Positions 1 to 9,139 of a DNA stretch of 64,000 nt are shown one piece after another. How positions within the stretch are numbered: the stretch's first letter is position 1; each line of letters opens with the position of its first letter. The translations under genes and the position numbers were made by a program. The stretch is from contig JBBQJI010000024.1 in assembly GCA_038325765.1 (NCBI GenBank), forward strand, positions 1 to 64,000, given 5' to 3'. The notes under the pieces were generated by a model. That model saw only the letters and a program-made list of their open reading frames with translations, ran no database searches and was not told the origin of the DNA. The DNA is from Xiheibacterium sp038325765 (GTDB lineage Bacteria; Myxococcota_A; Polyangia; Nannocystales; Nannocystaceae).

Positions 1-14
1 GAGGGCTGAGAGCG

Positions 15-265
15 ACAGCGATGGGGAGGGGGAAGGTTCCGCCGGGCTTTGCCCGGTGGAAGGGGGACCGGGCCGGTCCCCCACAAGGACTGAGAGAGCG
101 ATGGGGAGGGGGAAGGTTCCGCCGGGCTTTGCCCGGTGGAAGGGGGACCTGGCCGGTCCCCCACAAGGACTGAGAGAGCGACAGCGAGGGGGAGGGGAAA
201 GGTTCCGCCGGGCTTTGCCCGGTGGAAGGGGGACCGGGCCGGTCCCCCACAAGGACCGAGACACC
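15..265. repeat. Three tandem copies of an 80-bp GC-rich repeat
   Basis: Three near-identical 80-bp units begin near 21, 101 and 181. The third is slightly diverged and has small insertions. Each unit can form two hairpins: one with arms TTCCGCCGGGC / GCCCGGTGGAA around a 3-nt loop, and one that is nearly a perfect palindrome (GGGGGACCGG / CCGGTCCCCC). Open frames across it are by-products of the repeat period. A single inverted, diverged copy lies at 47768-47858, so this is a dispersed element and not a local duplication. Its position just beyond the 3' end of the sigma factor gene suggests an intergenic element of the REP/MITE kind, but no transposase is visible. Confidence 0.85.
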
Positions 266-306
266 TCGGGCTCGCCCCACTCACGCCGAGCAGTCACGCC
301 TGGAGT

Positions 307-963
307 TCAAGCTGGTTGGGCGAGCATCATCGGCGTACCGAGGATCTCGGCGAGCGCACGATAGGCCCGGTGCGCACGCACCCGCACCGCCCCTTGGCGC
401 ACGCGCAGGCGCTCGGCGACCTCGGCCATGCTGAGTCCCTGCAGCTTGTGCAGCGCGACGACATCGCGTTGACCCGGCGGCAGCTGCTCGAGCGCCGCGG
501 CGATCCGCCGGGCGGCCTCGCGACGGTTCTCGCGGGCGATCTCCACGTCCTCGGGGCTCTCGTCCGATTCCGGTGCGCCGATCGACGCACCGTCGCCGCG
601 GGCGAACACCGCCGCATGCCGACGCTGACGGCGATAGTTCTCGCGCAGGTGATCGAGGGCGACGTTGCGGGCGATCGACAGATACCAGCCCTCGACGGCC
701 CGATCGGCCGCCGCCGGGAGCGACTCGAACCGATCGCGCGCAGCGTGGGCGCGCATGAAGGTGAGCTGCAGCAGGTCCTCGACCAACGCCGCGTCGTGCA
801 CGAGCCGACTCAGCCGCGCGCGGATCCGCGGGGCCAAGGCGGCGTGCAGCGGCTCGAAGGCGCCGGGTGCCCCCTCGACGTAGCGCGACATGAGCGTGTG
901 CAGTCGCCCCTCGGACGGGGACGTGGCTGCGGCGGCGGTGGACTCGGACTTGGCGTGCGACAT
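307..963 (-). CDS. ECF-type RNA polymerase sigma factor
   Basis: A 218-residue sigma-70 family protein that would direct RNA polymerase to a small alternative regulon. The sigma-2 region spans about residues 36-116 (DLLQLTF and the WYLSIARNVALDHLRENYRR stretch). The sigma-4 helix-turn-helix is at about 158-208 (LPPGQRDVVALHKLQGLSMAEVAERL). Length and two-domain layout are typical of ECF factors. An AGGAG ribosome site lies about 8 nt before the ATG. No anti-sigma gene is adjacent. A TetR-type operator (1046-1063) lies upstream of the start, so the neighbouring TetR protein probably controls it. Confidence 0.92.
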   Translation of the reverse strand: MSHAKSESTAAAATSPSEGRLHTLMSRYVEGAPGAFEPLHAALAPRIRARLSRLVHDAALVEDLLQLTFMRAHAARDRFESLPAAADRAVEGWYLSIARNVALDHLRENYRRQRRHAAVFARGDGASIGAPESDESPEDVEIARENRREAARRIAAALEQLPPGQRDVVALHKLQGLSMAEVAERLRVRQGAVRVRAHRAYRALAEILGTPMMLAQPA

Positions 964-1045
964 GGTCGGGGCTCCTGGGCCGGATGGGGATCCGGCATGA
1001 CGCGGCGAACCGGAGGGTCCGCCGTGAACGGGCGAAATCGAGAAA

Positions 1046-1063
1046 TAGTTGACTGGTCGTCTA
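1046..1063. promoter_or_regulatory. Candidate TetR operator upstream of the sigma factor gene
   Basis: On the minus strand this reads TAGACGACCAGTCAACTA, an 18-bp interrupted palindrome of the form TAGnnGACnnGTCnnCTA. The core TAGnnGACCAGTCnn recurs in the site upstream of the TetR gene at 1721-1738. It lies 83 bp before the sigma factor start codon, where repression of that promoter would be expected. The assignment is by motif match only. Confidence 0.6.
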
Positions 1064-1086
1064 ATCTGACGGCGAAAAACGCGGCC

Positions 1087-1701
1087 CTAGGCGGGTGCCG
1101 CGGTGGGCTGCATCGGAGTGAGGGTCTGCATCGCCCCGTTGATCAGGCGATCGAAGACCTGGGGGTCGTTGGCGGTCTTGGTGAGGACCATGGCGCCTTG
1201 GATCGTGGCCACCAGGGCCTCGGCAGTGCGCCGCGGATCGTCACTGCGGAGCTCGCCGGTGGCGACCCCCCGAGAGATGATCGCTTCGAACGCGGCACGG
1301 AGCTGATCGAAGATGAGCGCGACCTTGCGACGGATGGCCTCTTCGCGGTCGGCCATCTCCATCGCCAGGTTGCCGACCGGGCAGCCCCGGGCGCAGCCAT
1401 CTTGGGCGCAGCGCTGGGCGACGTTGCTGCGCAGCGCCGCGAACATCGCCTGCAGCTGCATCGGCGCCGACATGCCCTCGCGTGCGCCCAGGCGCGCCAG
1501 CTCTGCGTAGCCCTTGGCATACTCGTCGATCGCCTCGAGCACGAGGTCGAGCTTCGAGGCGTAGAAATGATAGAAGCTGCCCTTCTTCAGGTCGGCAGCC
1601 TCGCAGATGTCGGCCACGGAGACGGCGGTGTACCCGCGCTCCCGGAACAGCCGGACGGCCGTCGCGACCAGGCGCTCGCGCGCGTCGCTACACCGTCCCA
1701 T
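1087..1701 (-). CDS. TetR/AcrR family transcriptional regulator
   Basis: A 204-residue repressor. The N-terminal helix-turn-helix (about residues 8-55) has the typical sequence RLFRERGYTAVSVADICEAA, followed by KGSFYHFYASK. The ligand domain carries a Cys-rich stretch at about 98-107 (Cys98, Cys103, Cys107, then PVGNLAMEM), as in the LmrA/YxaF/AcuR-like subgroup, whose members often sense small electrophiles or drugs. It lies just upstream of the sigma factor gene on the same strand, and matching operators lie before both genes. Autoregulation and control of the sigma factor are inferred from those sites. The inducer is unknown. Confidence 0.92.
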   Translation of the reverse strand: MGRCSDARERLVATAVRLFRERGYTAVSVADICEAADLKKGSFYHFYASKLDLVLEAIDEYAKGYAELARLGAREGMSAPMQLQAMFAALRSNVAQRCAQDGCARGCPVGNLAMEMADREEAIRRKVALIFDQLRAAFEAIISRGVATGELRSDDPRRTAEALVATIQGAMVLTKTANDPQVFDRLINGAMQTLTPMQPTAAPA

Positions 1702-1720
1702 GTGCCCTCGAATCCATTGT

Positions 1721-1740
1721 TGACCGACTGGTCAACTATA
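1721..1740 (-). promoter_or_regulatory. TetR operator and overlapping -10 of the TetR gene
   Basis: On the minus strand a TATAGT hexamer (1740-1735) overlaps the left edge of TAGTTGACCAGTCGGTCA (1738-1721). The latter contains the perfect inverted repeat TTGACC-4-GGTCAA on the plus strand at 1720-1735. Binding here would cover the promoter of the TetR gene, which is the usual autorepression layout. The core matches the site at 1046-1063. Confidence 0.6.
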
Positions 1741-1761
1741 TACGACCCGGCACCTGGGTCG

Positions 1762-3963
<2,202 letters not shown>

Positions 3964-4061
3964 GGGCCGACCGCTCGAATACCCGATGGCCCGCGGGGTG
4001 TCGAGCGGGTGCCCACCGCGCGACACCGCCCGGCGCGCGTGGCGGGCGCCCGCGCTGCGGT

Positions 4062-6149
4062 TCAGTTCACTGTCGGCAGCAGCGACGTCGTGGCGGCGTA
4101 CTCGAGCATCTGCCCCGCGAAGTCCTCGGGGTACTCGACCTTCACGTCGACGATGCGCTCGCCCTCCATCACCGGGACCAGCCGCGGCTGGATGAAGCCG
4201 ACGTACGGCGCGATGCCGAGCGCTCGATAGCGCGCGCGCACCTCGGCGTGCAGGGCCGGATCGACCTTCACGCCGTAGGTCTCGACCAGCGCCTTGCCGG
4301 CCGCGAAGTCGCCCTGGCTCTTGATGCGCTGGACCTCGGCGAGCAGCTTGCCGAACAGCGCGCGCAGCTTGTCGTAGTCGCGCACGACGAAGTAGGTCTT
4401 GCCGTCACGCACGGCGCGCTCGATCACCTTGTCGGCCTTGCCCTGCTCGAACGCCCACGCCGCGATCATCTGGCGGTTGCGCATGTGGGCCTCCTCGATG
4501 GACTCGCCCGGCTCGAGGCGCGCGAGCTGCACCATCATGCCGTTGCGGATGTAGTTGTCGTAGGCGGCACGGCCGGCGTCGAGATCGGTCATGACGCCGA
4601 GCTCGACGAGCTTGGGATCGAGCATGTAGTAGAGCGCGACGAGGTCGGCGCGGCCCTCCTCGAGGGTGTTCGCGTAGTTCTTGAGGGTCTCGTTGGGCTG
4701 GCCGACGCCGGGCTCGATCTGGCCCGACGCGTGGCCGATCACCTCGTGCATGTCGGTGTGCAGTGTGTCGGCCAGATCCGCCCACTTGCGCGCGCGCGCG
4801 ACCTCCTCGGGGCTGGCGGCGAACTCCTCGAGCACGCCGCTGACCTTCTTCGCGATCTCGCTGGCCGCGACGATGTTGCCGAGGTTCACCGACTTGCTGC
4901 CGTGCTCGGCCCGCACCCAGTTGGCGTTGGGCAAGTTGATGCCGATCGGGGTCGACGGCGCGGAGTCGCCGGCCTCGACCACCACCGTGATCACCTTGGC
5001 CGAGATGCCCTTCACGCTGGCCTTCTTGTGCTTGGCGAGCAGCGGCGAGTTGTCCTCGAACCATTGGGCCTGGGATCCGATCGCGGCGATGCGCTTGCTC
5101 GCCTCGAGATCCTTGATCGACACCACGGCCTCCCACGCCCCGCGATAGCCGAGTGGATCGCCGTAGACCTCGATGAAGCCGTTGACGACGTCGACGCGCG
5201 AGTCGGCGTCGGCGACCCAGGCGACGGAGTACTCGTCGAAGGTCTTCAGATCACCGGTTTGGTAGTAGGCGACGAGCTTGTCCAGGGCCGCGCGCTGCTT
5301 GTCGTTCTCGGCGACGGTGGACGCCAGCTCGAGCCACTTCACGATCTCGCGGATCGCCGGATCGTACATGCCGCCGACCTTCCACACCCGCTCGGCGAGC
5401 TTGCCCTCGACCTTGGTGAGCTTGGAGTTGAGCCCATGGGAGATCGGCCGCGGGTCCGACTTCTTCGCCTTGCCCCGGTAGAACTTCTCGACCTGCTTCT
5501 GGGTGACCCCTTCGTAGTAGTTGGTCGCCGAAGTCGCGATGAGGTCGTCTTTGGGGTCGAGGTTGACGCGCTTGGCGTCGACGGTGGGATCGAAGAGCAC
5601 CGGGGCGAGCTTGGCGAGTAGCGCGGCTGCGTCCTCGCCCTCGCCCAGCGGCAGCGTCTTGGGATCGCAGGCCTGCACCATCGCCGTGAACTGCTCGGCG
5701 GTGAACTCTGGCGCGAGCTTCTTCATGGAATAGTGGTGGTGGATGCCGTTGCTGAACCACACGCGCTTGGTGAACAGCGCGACCTCGTCCCAGCCCGGCA
5801 TCTGGTGGGTGGCCTCGTTGCGCCACACCGCCTCGAGCGTGCGCCGCACCAGCAGGTTGTGGCGGTAGTTCTGATCCCAGATGATGTCGCGGCCCGCGAG
5901 CGCGGCGCGGTAGAGGTAGTAGACCAGCTCCTTTTGCTTGGGCTCGAGGGTGTCGAAGCCGGGCACGCGGTAGCGGAGCACGCGGACGTCGGCGAACTGC
6001 TCGGCCTGCACCTCGAACTCGTCGACGGGTGGCGTAGCCTCGGTTGCCTCCGTCGTGGGCGGTGGCGTGGTCGGGCTGGACGCGGGCGACGGGCAGCCGA
6101 GCGACAGGGCGAGCCACGAGCACGAGAGCAGGCGAGGGATGCTGCGCAT
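4062..6149 (-). CDS. Zinc-dependent peptidase lipoprotein, M49 (dipeptidyl-peptidase III-like)
   Basis: About 695 residues from the ATG at 6149; an in-frame upstream codon at 6185 would add 12. The start at 6149 gives a lipoprotein signal ending in LALSLGC, followed by a Ser/Pro/Thr linker, so the enzyme is probably anchored outside the cytoplasm. Zinc-site motifs are intact: HEVIGH at residues 480-485 and EEGRAD at 509-514 (counted from the upstream codon). This HExxGH plus ExxRA/D pair is characteristic of family M49, which removes dipeptides from peptide N-termini. Export of an M49 enzyme is less usual than a cytosolic location. It stands alone, on the same strand as the gene before it. 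Confidence 0.85.
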   Translation of the reverse strand: MRSIPRLLSCSWLALSLGCPSPASSPTTPPPTTEATEATPPVDEFEVQAEQFADVRVLRYRVPGFDTLEPKQKELVYYLYRAALAGRDIIWDQNYRHNLLVRRTLEAVWRNEATHQMPGWDEVALFTKRVWFSNGIHHHYSMKKLAPEFTAEQFTAMVQACDPKTLPLGEGEDAAALLAKLAPVLFDPTVDAKRVNLDPKDDLIATSATNYYEGVTQKQVEKFYRGKAKKSDPRPISHGLNSKLTKVEGKLAERVWKVGGMYDPAIREIVKWLELASTVAENDKQRAALDKLVAYYQTGDLKTFDEYSVAWVADADSRVDVVNGFIEVYGDPLGYRGAWEAVVSIKDLEASKRIAAIGSQAQWFEDNSPLLAKHKKASVKGISAKVITVVVEAGDSAPSTPIGINLPNANWVRAEHGSKSVNLGNIVAASEIAKKVSGVLEEFAASPEEVARARKWADLADTLHTDMHEVIGHASGQIEPGVGQPNETLKNYANTLEEGRADLVALYYMLDPKLVELGVMTDLDAGRAAYDNYIRNGMMVQLARLEPGESIEEAHMRNRQMIAAWAFEQGKADKVIERAVRDGKTYFVVRDYDKLRALFGKLLAEVQRIKSQGDFAAGKALVETYGVKVDPALHAEVRARYRALGIAPYVGFIQPRLVPVMEGERIVDVKVEYPEDFAGQMLEYAATTSLLPTVN

Positions 6150-6252
6150 GGCCGAAGGTGAGCCCGGATGACCGCGGCTTGGCAAGCGGTGGGCTGTGAA
6201 CGCCGGGATCCGCGGAGGACGGTGGCGCAGCCACCCCCGCAGTTCATCACCC

Positions 6253-6996
6253 TCAGCCGGCGTCGGGGGCCTGCATCACGAAGTCGACGGTGTGCTGCGA
6301 GAAGTCGTTGTCGGCGATAGCCGTTGTCCCGCCCTGGCCGGCGTTCTCGCCGATGATGAACGTGACGTTCTTGTCGACGCCGGCGTCCTCGTAGGCATCG
6401 ATGTCGGAGGTCGCGTTGCCGTATGCGGCGGTCACCGACCAGCCGAAGTCGTTGATCATCCAATTGACCCACGTGCGCTCGTAGTTGCGCGCGGACTCGT
6501 CGAACACCAGCGAGTTCGCCGAGATGACGGGACCGGCGGGGAAGCCCTGGTCGTCCAGCCACGAGCGGGTCTCGGCCCGGAACACGTGCGGCCTGGCGGT
6601 GAGGTAGACGATGACGTAGCCCTTCTCCGCCCACAGATTCATCAGCGTGGACGCGGATGCGTTCTGCGCCGGCGAGTAGCTCCCGTCGCCGATCTGCTGG
6701 AAGAGCTCCTCGTCGGACAACGTCATCGTGCCGTCGATGTCGGTGACGATGACCCGCGTGCCCTCGGGCAGCAAGAAGAAGTAGTGCGGGGCGCACGAGC
6801 CGTCGCCCTGGAGGATCGAGTAGACGGGCTTCGTGGGTGGCGACGCGCGATCGGGTTTCTTCCCGGGTGAAGGTGCATGCTTCGCGCTGGTGCTCTCGCA
6901 TGCGGCCCGGCGCGCGCTCGGTCTGGCGTCGCTGGCCGTCATCCGCAGCGCCGGCGTCGCGAGCGAGCGATGCTCGCGCCCGAGCGGCTTGGACAA
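6253..6996 (-). CDS. HAD-superfamily (LNS2-like) protein, probably 5'-truncated
   Basis: The C-terminal 190 residues form an LNS2/lipin-like HAD domain: the nucleophile motif DIDGTMT at about 86-92, LTARPH near 132, then SWLDDQGFPAGP and YGNATSDIDAYEDAG. In lipins this domain dephosphorylates phosphatidate; bacterial homologues are uncharacterised. Residues 1 to about 55 have no signal peptide and are a low-quality reading of DNA that encodes, on the other strand, a ketoacyl-synthase remnant. The real N-terminus therefore seems to have been lost at a junction near 6840. The coordinates give the longest open frame; only the part below about 6840 is secure. Confidence 0.65.
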   Translation of the reverse strand: MSKPLGREHRSLATPALRMTASDARPSARRAACESTSAKHAPSPGKKPDRASPPTKPVYSILQGDGSCAPHYFFLLPEGTRVIVTDIDGTMTLSDEELFQQIGDGSYSPAQNASASTLMNLWAEKGYVIVYLTARPHVFRAETRSWLDDQGFPAGPVISANSLVFDESARNYERTWVNWMINDFGWSVTAAYGNATSDIDAYEDAGVDKNVTFIIGENAGQGGTTAIADNDFSQHTVDFVMQAPDAG

Positions 6997-7351
6997 CCTC
7001 GCCCACGGGCTCTCCGAGGCGATCGGACGGGCATGCAGTGGCCTCGGCGGCGACGCGGGCCTCGTGGACCAGGTCTACTGCGACATCAACGGCGAGAGCT
7101 ATCGCGCGCAGGAGTGGGCTCTGGCGATCATGCGCACCAGCCAGTGGCTGCGCGATCCGGCGGGCTACGTCGCGCCCGCCGATCGTTGGGGCGATCTCGG
7201 CGCTGCGACGGGCACCGCGTTGGCGATGCTCCCCGTTGCCGCGTGGCAGCGCGGATACGCCGCAGGCCCGCTCGCGCTGCTGTTCGCGGGCTCCGACGAC
7301 GGCCGACGTGCCGCGGTGGTCCTCGAGCGTCCCTCGTCCCGACCCGCCTGA
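6845..7351 (+). pseudogene. C-terminal remnant of a T6SS-associated ketoacyl-synthase-like gene
   Basis: The frame encodes about 165 residues that align with the C-terminal half of the intact gene at 16044-17087: GFFPGEGA versus GLCPGEGA, then QVYCDINGESYRAQEWALAI versus QYCDIDGERYREHEFSFAI, then YVAPADRWGDLGAATG versus YVAPANLWGQCGAAG, and a GRRAAVVLE ending. The N-terminal half is missing, and the break coincides with the broken start of the facing HAD gene. The DUF4150 gene follows after 22 bp in the order also used by the intact module. This is a relic of a second accessory module. Confidence 0.75.
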
Positions 7352-7373
7352 TAGTCTGGACCCTGGAGTCGTC

Positions 7374-7697
7374 ATGGGAACCGTCGCGATCAACCCGCCC
7401 AAGACCCCCGTGACCGAGGGGAGCAGCGGCGTCGCTGCGGCCACCTTGCCCAACGTGTGCAAGATGCCGGGCCCGCCCGCGCCTTTCGTCCCGGCCCCGT
7501 TGCCCAACATCGACAAGAGCGGCGATTCACCGGAGGGCTACAGCACGAGCGTGAAGATCGAGGGCAAAGCCGTCGCGATCCGCGGCGCCACGTTCAAGAG
7601 CACGGGTGACGTCGCGTCCAAGGGCACGGGCGGGGGCCTCGTATCGGCGAACACGCACGGGATCACGAAGTTCGTGGGCCTCGGCTCGCTGCGATGA
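7374..7697 (+). CDS. DUF4150/PAAR-like T6SS protein, shortened
   Basis: A 107-residue PAAR-like protein starting MGTVAINPPKTPVTEGSS, closely similar to the protein at 15630-16022. Shared blocks include LPNVCKMPGPPAPFV, PLPNI, KSGDSP and DVASKGTGGGL. PAAR-like proteins cap the T6SS spike and carry effectors. It stops at LGSLR, where the paralogue continues for about 23 more residues (VEGKAVQLLGD), so the C-terminal strand region is missing. The stop TGA overlaps the ATG of the next gene (ATGA), which suggests translational coupling to the candidate effector. A TAGTCT hexamer at 7352-7357 and a CTGGAG ribosome site precede it. Confidence 0.85.
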   Translation: MGTVAINPPKTPVTEGSSGVAAATLPNVCKMPGPPAPFVPAPLPNIDKSGDSPEGYSTSVKIEGKAVAIRGATFKSTGDVASKGTGGGLVSANTHGITKFVGLGSLR

Positions 7698-8209
7698 TGC
7701 TCCCGGAATCCTCCGGCGACTCACCGACCCAATGCACGCAGACGGCCAGCCACACCTGGCAGTGTCGAGAAGCGAAGGGCAAGAAGCGGATGAGCCAGAA
7801 AATCGACGAGGCAGCCAGCAGTCGACGAAAGGGCGAGCGTTTCGAGGCTGCAGCGGCAGCCCACAACCAGAAGTCTGGCGATCTGACCCGGAGTTCGCAG
7901 CTCAGCCAAGCCCCACACGACGAGACGGTGTTCTGGGTGTGCACGGCCTGTGGTCTGGAGCGGGAAGGTGACCAAATCCACGACGATCCCAATGGCGGCC
8001 CGCCGGTGGCCGTCGAAGTCAAGTGCAAGCCGTCCCTCGACATCCGCGACGCCCGCCAGCTCGGACGGAACATCCAAGCCGTGAGGCAAGGTGGCGCGAG
8101 CGGACTCATCTACAAGGTCCCGGAAGACGGCCGCGGCAATTTCCTCGGCAGCCAGATCCAGAAACTCGGCGAGACGGCGGGTGTCGTCATTCGAATCATC
8201 AAGGTCTAG
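7694..8209 (+). CDS. Candidate T6SS nuclease effector
   Basis: 171 residues, family not recognised. The second half looks like a small restriction-endonuclease-type core: acidic DQIHDD at about 93-98, then VAVEVKC with E108 and K110 (an ExK pair), then a helix rich in Arg/Gln (DARQLGRNIQAVRQGG) and GLIYKVPEDG. A CTAC pair at Cys83/Cys86 may bind metal. It starts inside the stop of the PAAR-like gene and is followed 3 bp later by a candidate immunity gene, the classic carrier-effector-immunity order. A downstream start at residue 33 (MSQKID) is possible. The function rests on context plus the ExK motif. Confidence 0.55.
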   Translation: MMLPESSGDSPTQCTQTASHTWQCREAKGKKRMSQKIDEAASSRRKGERFEAAAAAHNQKSGDLTRSSQLSQAPHDETVFWVCTACGLEREGDQIHDDPNGGPPVAVEVKCKPSLDIRDARQLGRNIQAVRQGGASGLIYKVPEDGRGNFLGSQIQKLGETAGVVIRIIKV

Positions 8210-8212
8210 AAC

Positions 8213-8887
8213 ATGAGCACATCTTTCGAAGCCCGCTTCTCGACCACGCGGCTATCCTTGTCCGATCTCCTAACTCGCGTCGAAGCAGCACTTCCCGACT
8301 GTGGATTGCGATTCTTCGGGGCGATCACACGACTGGAGTCCGACAATGGCTGGCCCACGGTGGCGGGTCTCGACTTCGCCGCCGTGGATTCACTCGCGGA
8401 TGCCGCAAAGGCCGCCGCGACCTGGTGGGGCCTCGGCATCGAGTGCGTGTCCGACGTTCTATTGGCGGGCATGGGTCGCAGTGATGCCGTCGAAGTCTAT
8501 CTCAACGTGTTCCGCGACCCCGAGGGCCGACTGACGATGAGCTACCTCGAGTCGGGCGCAGCCACCGATCACCGGGTTGCGTCCGAGGATGCCGCCAAGA
8601 GTCTCGTCGCGATCCAGATCGCTTTGTGTGACGCCGGCCACTTCGAACTCTCTATCTACGACGAGCAGGACCACGAGCGGGATCCGGTGCCCACCCTCAG
8701 GAACGCGGAGGTCGCGATCAGACGCGCGGCGTCGGACCTCTCTGCCGGAGATCTGTCCGTCGTGGTTTCGTCTAGCGCAGTCGACCATGCCCGGGCTCGC
8801 CATCTCGCCGGGCCGCGGGCGGCGGAAGTGAAGCTATCCGCGAACGGATACACGGTATTCCCGTTCCTCTCGCGCGCCGGCGCGTGA
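8213..8887 (+). CDS. Candidate immunity protein for the upstream effector
   Basis: 224 residues with no recognised family. It is acidic, has no signal peptide or membrane segment, and is mixed alpha/beta in appearance. The ATG lies 3 bp after the effector stop, so both are surely on one message. In T6SS effector islands the gene in this place normally encodes the cognate immunity protein. Its last residues lie within a 16-bp direct repeat (see 8828-8899), so the C-terminus may have been altered by a small duplication. The role is inferred from position only. Confidence 0.5.
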   Translation: MSTSFEARFSTTRLSLSDLLTRVEAALPDCGLRFFGAITRLESDNGWPTVAGLDFAAVDSLADAAKAAATWWGLGIECVSDVLLAGMGRSDAVEVYLNVFRDPEGRLTMSYLESGAATDHRVASEDAAKSLVAIQIALCDAGHFELSIYDEQDHERDPVPTLRNAEVAIRRAASDLSAGDLSVVVSSSAVDHARARHLAGPRAAEVKLSANGYTVFPFLSRAGA

Positions 8888-8899
8888 AGCTATCCGCGA
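8828..8899. repeat. 16-bp direct repeat at the end of the immunity gene
   Basis: GTGAAGCTATCCGCGA occurs at 8828-8843 and again at 8884-8899, 56 bp apart. The second copy contains the stop codon of the candidate immunity gene. A duplication or deletion endpoint is likely. The sequence beyond it (8900-9140) carries only gene fragments, so the repeat may mark a recombination scar. Confidence 0.7.
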
Positions 8900-9017
8900 C
8901 CATGACTTCGGACCGTTCTTGCCATCGACATCACTCGATACGAATCCACCGAGGTCGTCCGCATCACCTAGATCGTGTGTCCGCGCACTGACCCATGAGC
9001 GAGGAAGACGTGATCCA

Positions 9018-9116
9018 AGGTGGCGGCGCGTCGAAGCCTGGTTGGCCGCAAACGCCCCCACGCTCGCGGCCGCGCCGAGGCCGGGCGTGACCGACGAGCG
9101 CCTCGCGATGGCCGGC
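9018..9116 (+). pseudogene. Remnant of an SMI1/KNR4-type immunity gene (N-terminal end)
   Basis: The frame reads WRRVEAWLAANAPTLAA, then PRPGVTDERLAMAG. This matches the start of SMI1/KNR4 (SUKH) domains, which typically open with a W..LE.WL....P.L...L.PG.... pattern. The rest of the domain is absent; the reading ends in the 3' end of the facing lipoprotein gene. SUKH proteins commonly act as immunity proteins, so a second, now broken, immunity gene probably followed the module. Only about 33 residues support this. Confidence 0.4.
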
Positions 9117-9139
9117 AAGGGCGATGCGCGGGGCCAGGC

